A stretch of 64,000 nt of DNA, taken from contig NC_045439.1 in assembly GCF_002776525.5 (NCBI RefSeq), forward strand, positions 163,303,950 to 163,367,949, in the 5' to 3' direction. The notes under the pieces are model-generated. The model ran no database searches. It saw nothing but the letters and a program-made list of their open reading frames with translations, and had not been told where the DNA came from. Of this stretch, positions 11,247-21,080 are shown piece by piece; position 1 is the first letter of the stretch; each line of letters opens with the position of its first letter. This DNA comes from Piliocolobus tephrosceles (Eukaryota > Chordata > Mammalia > Primates > Cercopithecidae). The position numbers and the translations under genes were made by a program.

Positions 11247-11585
11247 TTTTATTTATTTGTTTATTTTTATTTTATTTATTTGTTTATTTATTTATTTATT
11301 TTGAGACTGAGTCTCGCTCTCTTGCCCAGGCTGAAGTACAGTGGCATGATTTCGGCTCATTGCAACCTCTGCCTCCCAGGTTCAAGTGATTCTTCTGCCT
11401 CAGCCTCCCCAGTAGCTGGGGCTACAGGCATGTGGCACCACACCTGGCTCATTTTTGTATTTTTTGTAGAGACAGGTTTTGCCATGTTGCTCAGGCTAGT
11501 ATCGAACTCATGAACTCTCAAGTGATCCGCCCACCTGGACATCCCAAAGTGTTGGTATTACAGGCGTGAGCCACTGCACCCAGCC
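11247..11585 (-). mobile_element. Alu with (TTTA)n tail
   Basis: Antisense dimer with an unusually long TTTA/TTTG-rich tail (11,247-11,300). End 'ccactgcacccagcc'. 'cattattt' flanks both sides. Confidence 0.93.
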
Positions 11586-12199
11586 CATTATTTCATTTAA
11601 ATCTCAGCTTCTTCCTCTGTCAAAAGTAGCGGTTTTGAACAGAAGCTTCCCAAGTCCTTTCTAGTTTAGTGAGTTCTTACAGAATGTTTTAAATCTACAA
11701 AGTATTTGTCACTTTATAGAGCCAACCACTATTTAGTTCTGTGTTCTAATAGTTGTCAGTGGCCGCACAAGTAGATGTGGAACTAGAACAAGCGAGGATG
11801 GCTCGGTTTTTCCCCAGAGCCCAGTGGCAGGCGGCTCAGAGCCGGGTGGGCAAGAGTTGAAGGCCCACAGGGGCTAGAGAGGGCACGCCCCTTGAAGGCA
11901 ACGACGTCATGGAAGCTTGGCTCTGGCTTCCAGCCAGCATCCGGTTCTATCTGGTTGTGCTGGGGCCCAGAGGACTGGGCCTGGAACTCATCAGCCCCAC
12001 CTGTCAGCCCTCCCCTGGCCGGCAAGCAGGGGCCTTTGGTTATCACTAAGGAGAGTAAGGCTGAGGGTGAGTTGAACATAGCGGCAATCCAGAGGCCCAA
12101 TATCCCATCCCTGCTGGGCACCTCAGGGGAGGGAGTTGTGTTCCTCAGCCAGGCACCCGCAATTTGACTGAGCTCTGTTGTGTGACAGACACCATGAAA
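11586..12199. other. Unassigned GC-richer sequence
   Basis: 11,780-12,165 is open on both strands (112 codons minus, 91 plus), but neither reading resembles a known family and no splice or promoter context is visible. I treat it as non-coding. Confidence 0.45.
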
Positions 12200-12300
12200 T
12201 ATGCAAAGACCTCATTCATTCATTCAGTAAATATTTATTGAACACTTAACAGTGTGCCTGGCCCTGAGCTACTTCCAGGGAATCACAAAAATTCCTGCCT
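12200..12300 (+). repeat. L2 LINE start of a split fragment
   Basis: 'ttcattcagtaaatatttat' and 'tgaacacttaacagtgtgcc' are sense L2 signatures. The element appears to continue at 12,650-12,865 after two Alus. Confidence 0.65.
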
Positions 12301-12420
12301 GGCCAGGCATGGTGGCTCACGCCTGTAATCCCAACACTTTGGGAGGCCTAGATGGGAGGATCCCTTGAGCCTAAGACTTTGAGCCCAGCCTAGACAACAA
12401 AGTGAGATCCCATCTCTAAA
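12301..12420 (+). mobile_element. Alu left monomer (FLAM-like)
   Basis: One sense arm only, from 'ggccaggcatggtggctcac' to 'gagatcccatctctaaa'. Its tail meets the T tail of the next, oppositely oriented Alu. Confidence 0.9.
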
Positions 12421-12594
12421 TTTTTTTTTTTTTTTTTTTTTTTTTTTGAGACACAGTCTCGCTCTGTCTCCAGGTTGGAGTGCAGTGGTGCTTAGTAGAG
12501 ACGGGGTTTCACCATGTTGGCCTGGATGGTCTCGATCTCTTGACCTCATGATCCACCCACCTCGGCCTCCCAAAGTGCTGGAATTACAAGCATG
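12421..12594 (-). mobile_element. Alu with large internal deletion
   Basis: 27-T tail, then about 40 bases of right arm ('ggagtgcagtggtgc') joined directly to 'ttagtagagacggggtttc' of the left arm. The middle is missing. Confidence 0.92.
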
Positions 12595-12649
12595 GAAAAA
12601 AAAATTTTTTTTTAAGGTTAAAAAAGTAAAAAAAAAAAAAAAAAAAAAA

Positions 12650-12865
12650 ATCGGGCTCTATTCTAGTAGAAGACACTATAAAGTAAAGCAGAAATATGAT
12701 GGGAAATTAAAAAGAGAGTGATTCACTTCACATAGGGTAGTCAGAGAAGGCCCCTTTGAGCTGACGGAGGAAAGTAGAACTAGAAAGACCATTCTAGACA
12801 AAGGAAAAATTGTGCAAAGGCCCCAAGGCAGGAAAATTTGGAGTGTTTGGAGAGTTGCAAGACCA
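12650..12865 (+). repeat. L2 LINE, continuation
   Basis: 'gtagtcagagaaggcccctt', 'gaccattctagacaaagg' and 'gtgcaaaggccccaaggcag' match the L2 3' region and continue 12,200-12,300. Confidence 0.65.
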
Positions 12866-12929
12866 GCGGTGGGCACACGCACACACTAAGCTCTTCCTCA
12901 ATAAATGCCCGCTAAAGAAATTAACACCT

Positions 12930-13235
12930 GGCCGGGCGCGGTGGCTCAAGCCTGTAATCCCAGCACTTTGGGAGGCCGAGACGGGCGGATCACGAGGTCA
13001 GAAGATCGAGACCACCCTGGCTAACACGGTGAAACCCCGTCTCTACTAAAAATACAAAAAACTAGCCGGGCGAGGTGGCGGGCGCCTGTAGTCCCAGCTA
13101 CTCCGGAGGCTGAGGCGGGAGAATGGCGTAAACCCGGGAGGCGGAGCTTGCAGTGAGCTGAGATCCGGCCACTGCACTCCAGCCTGGGCGACAGAGCGAG
13201 ACTCCGTCTCACACACACACACAAAAAAAAACAAA
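12930..13235 (+). mobile_element. AluY, Old World monkey type
   Basis: Near-consensus cercopithecid AluY with a (CA)n-containing tail. 14-bp target duplication 'aaagaaattaacac' at 12,914-12,927 and 13,236-13,249. Low divergence indicates recent insertion. Sequence 13,250-13,451 after it is unassigned. Confidence 0.97.
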
Positions 13236-13451
13236 AAAGAAATTAACACATGATTGTAAGGATTTCTGCTTCTAGGCAAGATAATTTACATTCCCATCTA
13301 AAAACAGTTAAAATACTCCCCAAAGTATATGAAACATGGTTCTCAAAGCATTGAAGCCCAGAAGATGAAAAATAGTGATTTCAGAGAGTCAGCAAACAAA
13401 TGAGGAGAACCCTACAAATGCCCTACCTGGCTGCCTAAAGAAAATTTCCAG

Positions 13452-13706
13452 GGCCTGGCACTGTGACTCAGCACTTTCAGAGGCCAGGGTGGAAGGATCA
13501 TCTGAGACCAGCCTGAGCAGCATAGTGAGACCCTGTCTCTGCAAAAACAAACAGCCAGGCATGGTGGCAAGTGCCTGAAGTCCCAGCTATTTAGGAGGCT
13601 GAGGTAGAAGGATCACTTGAGCCCAGGAGGTCAAGGCTACAGTGAGCTATGATAATGCCACTGCACTCTAGCCTGGGTAACAGAGCAAGACCCTGACTCC
13701 AAAACA
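13452..13706 (+). mobile_element. AluJ, first of nine in a train
   Basis: Diverged sense Alu ('ggcctggcactgtgactcag') with a short deletion in the left arm, ending at 'ccctgactccaaaa'. Confidence 0.9.
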
Positions 13707-13725
13707 TGATGTTAATAATTAATTT

Positions 13726-14023
13726 GGCCAGGCATGGTGGCTCACACCTGTAATCCCAGCACTTTGGGAGGCCAAGGCAGGAAGATCACAAGGTCAGGAG
13801 TTTGAGACTAGCCTAGCCAATATGGTGAAACCCTGTCGCTGCTAAAAATATTAAAAAATTAGCTGGGTGTGGTGGTGTGCACCTGTAGTCCCAGCTACTA
13901 GGGAGGCTGAGGCAGGAGAATTGCTTGAACTCAAGAGGTGGAGGTTGCAGTGAGTCAAGATCTTGCCACTGCACTCCAGCGTAGGTGACAGAGTGAGAAC
14001 TTTGTCTAAAAAAAAAAAAAAAA
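13726..14023 (+). mobile_element. Alu, second in train
   Basis: Complete sense dimer from 'ggccaggcatggtggctcac' to a 16-A tail that abuts the next Alu. Confidence 0.94.
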
Positions 14024-14319
14024 GGCCCTGTGCAGTGGCTCACACCTGTAATCCCAGCACTTTGGGAGGATGACGTGGGCAAATTACGAGGTCAGGAGTT
14101 CAAGACTGGCCTGGCCAAGATGGTGAAACCCCACGTCTACTAAAACTACAAAAATTAGCCAGGCCCAATGGCAAGCACCTGTAATCACAGCTACTCCGAA
14201 GGCTGAGGCAGAAGAATCACTGGAATCCAGGCAGCAGTGTTTGCAGTGAGCTGAGATCGTGCCACTGTATTCCAGCCTAGATGACAGAGTGAGACTCCAT
14301 CTCAAGAAAAGAAAGAAAA
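14024..14319 (+). mobile_element. Alu, third in train
   Basis: Sense dimer starting 'ggccctgtgcagtggctcac'. The tail 'aagaaaagaaagaaaa' is the target of the next insertion. Confidence 0.94.
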
Positions 14320-14662
14320 GGCCGGGCGCGGTGGCTCAAGCCTCTAATCCCAGCACTTTGGGAGGCCGAGATGGGCGGATCACAAGGTCAGGAGATCGAG
14401 ACCATCCTGGCTAACCCGGTGAAACCCCGTCTCTACTAAAAAATACACAAAAAACTAGCCGGGCGAGGTGGCGGGCGCCTGTAGTCCCAGCTACTCAGGA
14501 GGCTGAGGCAGGAGAATGGCGTAAACCCGGGAGGCGGAGCTTGCAGTGAGCTGAGATCCGGCCACTGCACTCCAGCCTGGGCGACAGAGCGAGACTCCGT
14601 CTCAAAAAAAAAAAAAAGAAAAGAAAGAAAAGAAAAGAGAAGAGAAGAGGAAAGAAAAGAAC
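14320..14662 (+). mobile_element. AluY, monkey type, fourth in train
   Basis: Near-consensus cercopithecid AluY with a long GAAAA/GAGAA-rich tail (14,604-14,660). It is inserted in the tail of the previous Alu. Confidence 0.96.
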
Positions 14663-14950
14663 GGCCAGGCATGGTGGCTTATGCCAGTCATTCCAGCACT
14701 TTGGGAGTCCAAGGTGGGTGGATCACTTGAGGTTGGGAGTTCAAGAGAGCCTGACCAATGTGGAGAAACCATGTCTCTACTAAAAATACAAAAAAATTAG
14801 CCAGGCGTGGTGGCAGGTAGGCACCTATAATCCCAGCTACTCAGGAGGCTGAGGCAGGAGAATCGCTTGAACTCAGGAGGCGGAGCTTGCAGTGAACCGA
14901 GATAGCACCTGGGCGACAAAGCAAGACTCCGTCTGAAAAAGTTAAAAAGG
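14663..14950 (+). mobile_element. Alu, fifth in train
   Basis: Sense dimer missing a few bases before 'cctgggcgacaaagc'. It ends with 'gttaaaaagg', which recurs after each of the next two Alus. Confidence 0.94.
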
Positions 14951-14951
14951 A

Positions 14952-15258
14952 GGCCGGGCGCGGTGGCTCAAGCCTGTAATCCCAGCACTTTGGGAGGCCG
15001 AGACGGGCGGATCACGAGGTCAGGAGATCGAGACCATCCTGGTTAACACGGTGAAACCCCGTCTCTACTAAAAAAATACAAAAATCTAGCCGGGCGAGGT
15101 GGTGGGCGCCTGTAGTCCCAACTACTCAGGAGCCTGAGGCAGGAGAATGGCGGGAACCCGGGAGGCGGAGCTTGCAGTGAGCTGAGATCTGGCCACTGCA
15201 CTCCAGCCTGGGTGATAGAGCGAGACTTCGTCTCAACCAAAAAAAAAAAAAAAAAAAA
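14952..15258 (+). mobile_element. AluY, monkey type, sixth in train
   Basis: Cercopithecid AluY bounded on both sides by 'gttaaaaagg' (14,941 and 15,259), that is, its target duplication. Confidence 0.96.
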
Positions 15259-15267
15259 GTTAAAAAG

Positions 15268-15562
15268 GGCCGGGCGCGGTGGCTCAAGTCTGTAATCCCA
15301 GCACTTTGGAAGGCCGAGATGGGCGGATCACGAGGTCAGGAGATCGAGACCATCTGGCTAATACGGTGAAACCCCGTCTCTACTAAAAAATACAAAAAAC
15401 TAGCCGGGCGAGGTGACGGCTGCCTGTAGTCCCAGCTACTTGGGAGGCTGAGGCAGGAGAATGGCGTAAACCCGGGAGGCAGAGCTTGCAGTGAGCTGGG
15501 ATCTGGCCACTGCACTCCAGCCTGGGCGACACAGCAAGACTCCGTCTCAAAAAACAAAAAAA
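15268..15562 (+). mobile_element. AluY, monkey type, seventh in train
   Basis: Cercopithecid AluY again bounded by 'gttaaaaagg' (15,259 and 15,563): second use of the same short target. Confidence 0.96.
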
Positions 15563-15570
15563 GTTAAAAA

Positions 15571-15887
15571 GGATGGGCACGGTGGCTCATGCCTGTAATC
15601 CCAGCACTTTGGGAGGCCAAGGCAGGCGGATCACGAGGTCAGGAGATTGAGACCATCCTGGCTAACATGGTGAAATGCCATCTCTACTAAAAAATACAAA
15701 AAAAAGTCGGTCGTGGTGGCAGGCATCTGTAGTCCCAGCTACTCTGGAGGCTGAGGCAGGAGAATGGCATGAACCCGGGAGGCGGAGCTTGTAGTAAGCT
15801 GAGATCCGGCCACTGCACTCCAGCCTAGGCGACAGAGTGAGACTCCATCTCAAAAACAAAACAAAACAAAGCAAACAAACAAACAAA
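15571..15887 (+). mobile_element. AluY, monkey type, eighth in train
   Basis: Starts 'ggatgggcacggtggctcat' with the first bases altered. Body of cercopithecid type with several changes. Tail (CAAAA)n/(CAAA)n. Its left flank is the third copy of 'gttaaaaagg'. Confidence 0.94.
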
Positions 15888-16195
15888 GGCCAGGTGCCGG
15901 TGGCTCATGCTTGTAATCCCAGCACTTTGGGAGGCCGAAGTGGGCGGATCACCTGAGGTTGGGAGTTCGAGACCAGCCTGACCAACATGGAGAAACCCCG
16001 TCTCTACTAAAAATACAAAACTAGCTGGGCATGGTTAGCACATGCCTATAATCCTAGCTACTAGGGAGGCTGAGGCGGGAGAATCCCTTGAACCTGGGAG
16101 GTGGAGGTTGAGGTGAGCCGAGATCACGCCATTGCACTCCAGCCTGGGCAACAAGAGTGAAACTCCGTCTCAAAAAAAAAAAAAAACAGAAAAAA
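15888..16195 (+). mobile_element. AluS, ninth in train
   Basis: Sense dimer with AluS wording ('gacctgaggttgggag' type, 'acaagagtgaaactccg'). It ends in a tail that runs into an L1 fragment. Confidence 0.94.
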
Positions 16196-16944
16196 TTACA
16201 ATTCCATTTACAATAGCATCAAAAAGGATAAAATACTTAGGAATAAATTTAGCAGTAGAAGTATAAAACTTAGACTCTGAAAACAACATTAAAATAAATT
16301 TTAAAAGACATAAATAAATAGAAAAAAATGCCATGTTAATGGATTCAGATACTTTTTTTTTTTTTTTTTAATGAAATCTTGCTCTGTTGCCCAGGCTGGA
16401 GTGCACTGGTACAACCTTGGCTCGTTGCAACCTCCACTTCCCAGGTTCAAATGATTCTCCTGTCTCAGCCTCCTGAGTGGCTGGGAAGACAGGCTCACGC
16501 CACCATGCCTGGCTAATGTTTGTATTTTTAGTAGAGACAAGGTTTCACCATGTTCACCAGGTCAGGCTGGTCTCGAACTCCTGACCTTAGGTGATCCACC
16601 CACCTTGGCTTTCCAAAATGCTGGGATTACAGGCATGAGTCACCATGCCCGACCAGGATTCAGAGACTATTTGTTAGGATAGTAATAGTCCCCAGATTGA
16701 TCTACAGATTCAATGCAATCTCTTATACAATCCTAGCTGACTTCCTTATAGAAATGGACAAGCTAATATTGAAATTTATATGGAATTGCAAAGGACTCAG
16801 GATAGCCAAAACAACATTGAAAGGGAAGAAAAAGTTGGGCAACCTTCACTTCTGATTTCAAAACTTATTACAAAACAACTAATAGTAATCAAGATTGTTT
16901 AATACTGGCATAAGGATAGACATATAACTCAATGGAATAGAGTT
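16196..16944 (+). repeat. Old L1 ORF2 fragment, split by an Alu
   Basis: Sense L1 ORF2 wording: 'acaattccatttacaatagc', 'ttaggaataaatttagcag', then after the Alu 'gatctacagattcaatgc' and 'atggaattgcaaaggac'. Flanks of the inserted Alu repeat 'ggattcaga'. Confidence 0.75.
16353..16654 (-). mobile_element. Alu inside L1
   Basis: Antisense dimer with 'ggattcaga' duplicated at 16,341-16,349 and 16,656-16,664. Confidence 0.95.
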
Positions 16945-17029
16945 GAGGCAGAAGAATCTCTCAAACCCAGGAGGTGGAGGTTGCAATGAGCTGAGACTGT
17001 GCCACTGCACTCCAGCCTGGGCAACAGAG
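16944..17029 (+). mobile_element. Alu right-arm fragment
   Basis: Only the end of a right arm: 'gaggcagaagaatctctc' to 'cagcctgggcaacagagg'. No left arm, no tail. L1-like 'gtcaattgattttc' follows. Confidence 0.85.
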
Positions 17030-17060
17030 GCTAGAAACAAATTCATGTCAATTGATTTTC

Positions 17061-17222
17061 TTTTTAAAATTTTAATATTATTTTTAATATTTATTAATTT
17101 AATTAAGATGGGATCTCGCTTATGTTGTCCAGGTTGGTCTCCACCTCCTGGCCTCAAGTGATCCTCCTCCCTTGGCCTCCCAAAGTGTTGGGATTACAAG
17201 TGTGAGCCACGTGTCAGCCAAC
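17061..17222 (-). mobile_element. Old Alu left arm with A-rich tail
   Basis: Antisense single arm (AluJ/FLAM) with an AT-rich degenerate tail. The target duplication 'tcaattgattttc' at 17,048-17,060 and 17,223-17,235 lies in L1 sequence. Confidence 0.88.
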
Positions 17223-17251
17223 TCAATTGATTTTCAATAATGGTGCTCAGG

Positions 17252-17385
17252 TCAGGCGCAGTGGCTCATGGCTATAATCCCAGCACTTTAGGAGGCAGAG
17301 GTGGACTGATCACTTGAAGTCAGGTGTTTGAGACCAGCCTGGCCAACATGGCAAAACCTTATCTCTATTAAAATTGAAAATTTTA
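17252..17385 (+). mobile_element. Alu, left half of a split copy
   Basis: Left arm 'aggcgcagtggctcatggc' up to the mid A-rich linker, where the young Alu at 17,386 inserted. The right arm is at 17,701-17,874. Confidence 0.92.
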
Positions 17386-17689
17386 GGCCGGGCGCGGTGG
17401 CTCAAGCCTGTAATCCCAGCACTTTGGGAGGCCGAGATGGGCGGATCACGAGGTCAGGAGATCAAGACCATCCTGGCTAACACTGTGAAACCCCGTCTCT
17501 ACTAAAAAATACAAAAAACTAGCCGGGCGAGGTGGCAGGCGCCTGTAGTCCCAGCTACTGGGGAGGCTGAGGCAGGAGAATGGCGTAAACCCGGGAGGCA
17601 GAGCTTGCAGTGAGCTGAGATCCAGCCACTGCACTCCAGCCCTGGCGACAGAGCAAGACCCCGTCTCAACAAAAAAAAAAAAAAAAAAA
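17386..17689 (+). mobile_element. AluY, monkey type, nested in an Alu
   Basis: Cercopithecid AluY inserted in the middle linker of an older Alu. 'gaaaatttta' precedes and 'gaaaattttta' follows. Confidence 0.96.
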
Positions 17690-17700
17690 GAAAATTTTTA

Positions 17701-17874
17701 GCCAGGCATGGTGGTGCATGTCTGTAATCCCAGCTACTCGGGAGTCTCAGGCAGGAGAATTGTTTGAACCGGGAGTCAGAGGTTGTAGGGAACCAAGGTC
17801 ACGGCACTGCACTCCAGCCTGGGTGACAGAGTGAGACTCTGTCTCAAAAAATTAATTAATTAATTAATTAAAAG
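17701..17874 (+). mobile_element. Alu, right half of the split copy
   Basis: 'gccaggcatggtggtgcatg' to 'gagactctgtctcaaa' with a (TTAA)n tail (17,851-17,872). It completes the copy begun at 17,252. Confidence 0.92.
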
Positions 17875-17958
17875 TGTAAATGCCCTATATATATGTACCA
17901 TTTATTATCTTGTATAAGTGCCCTATATAGGTTTACCATTTATTATCTTGTATGCTGT

Positions 17959-18276
17959 TTGTATTTTTTTCTTCTTCTTTTTTTTTGAGATGGAGTCTCG
18001 TTCTGTCGCCCAGGCTGGAGTGTAGTGGCGTAATCTCAGTTCACTGCAACCTCCACCTCCTGGGTTTGAGAGATTCTCCTGCCTCAGCCTCCTGAGTAGC
18101 TGGGACTACAGGTATACAGGCATGTGCCACCATGCCCAGCTAAGTTTTGTATTTTTAGTAGAGACAGGGTTTCACCATGTTGTTCAGGCTGGTCTTGAAC
18201 TCCTGACCTCAGGTGATCTGCCTGCCTCGGCCTCCCAAAATGCTGGGATTATAGACATGAGCCACAGTGCCGAGCC
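17959..18276 (-). mobile_element. Alu, first of three at one target
   Basis: Antisense dimer. 'tgtatgctgt' lies at its left (17,949-17,958) and right (18,277-18,286). Confidence 0.95.
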
Positions 18277-18286
18277 TGTATGCTGT

Positions 18287-18589
18287 ATTTTATTTTATTT
18301 TTTTTGAGATGGAGTCTCACTCTGTCACCCAGGCTGAAGTGCAGTGGCACGGTCTCGGCTCACTGCAACTTCCACCTCCTGGGTTTGAGCAATTCTCCTG
18401 CCTCAGCCTCCTGAGTAGCTGGGACTACAGGCACACACCACCACACGCGGCTAATTTTTTGTATTTTTAGTAGAGACGGGGTTTCACCATGTTGTCCAGG
18501 CTGGTCTTGAACTCCTCACCTTAGGTGATCCGCCTGCCTCAGCCTCCCAAAATGCTGGGATTATAGGCCTGAGCCATAGTGCCGAGGTC
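18287..18589 (-). mobile_element. Alu, second of three at one target
   Basis: Antisense dimer bounded by 'tgtatgctgt' at 18,277-18,286 and 18,590-18,599. The end 'gagccatagtgccgag' resembles that of its left neighbour. Confidence 0.95.
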
Positions 18590-18599
18590 TGTATGCTGT

Positions 18600-18913
18600 A
18601 TTTTTTTTTATTATTTACTTATTTTTTTTTTTGAGATGGAGTCTCACTCTGTTGCCCAGGCTGGAGTGCAGTGGCATGATCTGAGCTCACTGCAACCTCC
18701 ACCTCCCAAGTTCAAGCTATTCTTCTGCCTCAGCCTCCTGAGTAGCTGGGACTACAGGCACGCACCACAACACCCAGCTAATTTTTTGTATTTTTAGTAC
18801 AGATGGGGTTTCACAATATTGGCCAGGCTGGTTTTGAACTCCTGACCTTGTGATCCGCCTGCCTCACCTCCTAAAGTGCTCGGATTACAGGCATGAGCCA
18901 CCGTGCCTTGCCC
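18600..18913 (-). mobile_element. Alu, third of three at one target
   Basis: Antisense dimer bounded by 'tgtatgctgt' at 18,590-18,599 and 18,914-18,923. Confidence 0.95.
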
Positions 18914-19281
18914 TGTATGCTGTATTTTTATGGTATTTTTTTCTATGTTTAGATACGCAAATACTTACTATTGTGTTACAATTACCTACAGTATACAGCA
19001 ACATTGTTTGTAGGCTACAGTTTGTAGCCTAGAAGCAACAAGCTATTTCATATAGCCTAGATGTGTAGTAGTCAGCTATACTAACTATACTGTGGTCAGG
19101 GAGTGGACCACATACTATGAACCTGGCTGGTCATGCATCCTACAGATGGAGGACAAGTGCTAGGAAAATACTGAGTGGACAGGCCACAAGGTGACCACCA
19201 CACAGCAGGATGTCAGGAGCTACTACAAAGATGCTGGCTGGAATTCAGGTCACCTGTCCTGTGTGGTACTCAAACTTGTGC

Positions 19282-19578
19282 TTTTTTTTTTTTTTTTTTT
19301 TAGACACTCACTGTTTCCCAGGCTGGAGTGCAGTGGCACGATCATGGCTCACTGCAGCCTCAAACTCCTGGACTCAAGGGATCCTCCTGCCTCAGCCTCC
19401 TGAGGAGTTGGGACTAAAAGTGTGTGCCACCACACCTAGCTAATTTTTTTTTTCATTTTTTTTGTAGAGACAGGGGTTTCACTGTACTGTCCAGGTTGTA
19501 TTGAACCCTTGGGCTCAAGCGATCTGCCTCGGCCTCCCAAAGTGCTGCGATTACAGGCATGAGACACTACACCTAGCC
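19282..19578 (-). mobile_element. AluJ
   Basis: Antisense diverged dimer ('gcctcaaactcctggactc'), end 'ctacacctagcc', with 'cttgtgc' on both sides. Confidence 0.93.
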
Positions 19579-19599
19579 TTCTTGTGCCTCCTGATTGGG

Positions 19600-20278
19600 G
19601 CAGCAGATGTATATAAGGTTCAGGTGAGCAGCAGTGGGAGATCAGTGGGAGAAGAAATCACCTCCAGTGGAGCAGTCTGGGAAGGCTTCATGGAAGAGAT
19701 GCTTTTTGTATCCGGCCTGTGAGGAAAGTTATGTCCTGTATTTACATGGCCTGTAAAGTTTACTAAATGCTTTTCATCCTGTCAACTTCTCTGTAATTAG
19801 CATAAGGATACCCTCCTTTGCACTCGTGGGGAAACTGCAGAGTAGAGACACTACTTGACTTGACCACATTCATGTAGCTTGGCAGGGCAAGATGTGAACT
19901 CCAGTGTTTTGACTCTGGAGCCCTGACTTGTTTCCTGTCCAAGTCTGACACCAAGAGGGGAAGGCTCATTGGTGAGGGCTGAGCAGGATTGAAAGGGAAG
20001 GGAAGGAGCTTAGGTGGCATCTCTGGGCCCCTCTGCATTCCATGTCCCCCAGAAGATGTCCACACTCCAGCCTGATTCCAGATACCCAGAGACCACCTGT
20101 GAGCTGTGCCACGGACCTCTCTCCTGACCTCCAGTCCTGCAGATCCATCAGCAAGCAGGATATCAGACTCAAACTGTGAATTTACCAGAGTCCTGCAGAA
20201 TGTCGAAGAAACCTCAGGATCCACCTCAACAACCTAAAGATAACAACATTAACCATAAAAACCACGATCACATATATG
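19600..20278. other. L2 and MIR debris, no gene
   Basis: 19,600-19,725 resembles L2 ('gtctgggaaggcttcatgg'). 19,740-19,940 resembles a sense MIR ('ggggaaactgcagagtag', 'ggcaagatgtgaactccag'). 19,950-20,275 is unassigned. The 153-codon minus frame at 19,763-20,224 crosses these fossils and shows no domain or splice signal. Confidence 0.5.
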
Positions 20279-20279
20279 G

Positions 20280-20591
20280 GCCGGCCGTGGTGGCTCATGT
20301 CTGTAATCCCACCACTTTGGGAGGCCGAGGTGGGCAGATCACCTGAGGTCAGGAGTTTGAGACCAGCCTGGACAACATGGTGAAACCCCGTCTCTATAAA
20401 AATAGAAAAATTAGCTGGGCATGATGGTGGGTGCCTGTAGTTCCAGCTATTCGGGAGGCTGAAGGAGGAGAATCCCTTGAACCCAGGAGGCGGAGGTTGC
20501 AGTGAGCTGAGATTGCACCACTTCTCTCCAGCCTGACTTCTCTCCAGCCTGAGTGACAGAGTGAGACTTTGTCTCAATAAAAAAAAAAAAA
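20280..20591 (+). mobile_element. Alu (AluS-like)
   Basis: Sense dimer containing a small tandem duplication ('cttctctccagcctga' repeated around 20,521-20,550). Target duplication 'atcacatatatgg' / 'atcacgtatatgg'. Confidence 0.95.
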
Positions 20592-20765
20592 TCACGTATA
20601 TGGCTGCTATATCATACACAGTACTGAGGCCTCAAGTTTTGTGGAATATGTAGCACAGCATTTCCTCTTCACACACGCTGTAAGGTGTAGATACTATTAC
20701 ATCCCTACTTTACAATTTGGGGAAACTGAGGCTCGGATGTTTACTTATTGTCCAATCACATAGCT
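20592..20765 (+). repeat. MIR fragment
   Basis: 'tacatccctactttacaatt' and 'ggggaaactgaggctcgg' are the MIR core. It is cut by the following Alu. Confidence 0.7.
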
Positions 20766-21080
20766 GTTTTTTTGTTTTGTTTGTTTGTTTTGAAGAGACA
20801 GAGTAGTTCTCTGTTGCCCAGGCTGGAGTGCAATGGCATGATCAAAGGTCACTGCAACCTCGAATTCCTGTGCTCAAGTGGTCCACCTGACTCAGCCTCC
20901 CAAGTAGCTGGAACTAGAAGGGCATGCCGCTACACCCAGCTAATTTTTTATTTTATTCTTCTATAGAGACAGAATCTCACTATGTTGTCCAGGCTGGTCT
21001 TGAACTCCTAGCCTCAAGTGATCCTCTTGCCGCGGCCTCCCAAACCACTGGGGTTACAGGCATGAGCCACCATTCCCAGC
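20766..21080 (-). mobile_element. AluJ
   Basis: Antisense dimer with a (TTTG)n tail, 'gcaacctcgaattcctg' and end 'ccaccattcccagc'. Confidence 0.92.

Larger units (their letters stand above)
17880..19130 (+). repeat. Tigger-like DNA transposon fossil hosting three Alus
   Basis: Outside the Alus, 17,880-17,958 joins 18,914-19,130 to give 'cttgtatgctgtattttt', 'gtttagatacgcaaatac' and 'aggctacagtttgtagcc', wording of a common TcMar/Tigger-type mammalian element. A roughly 38-bp unit ending 'ccatttattatcttgtat' is duplicated in tandem at 17,885-17,956. Confidence 0.55.

Noticed and set aside
11783..12167. Overlapping frames on both strands in GC-richer unique DNA
   Set aside because: Both strands are equally open, no family is recognised, and there is no CpG island or promoter pattern.
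19763..20224. 153-codon minus-strand frame
   Set aside because: Lies over MIR-like and unassigned DNA. No recognisable domain or splice site. Considered as a GBP exon and dismissed: no GBP motif.
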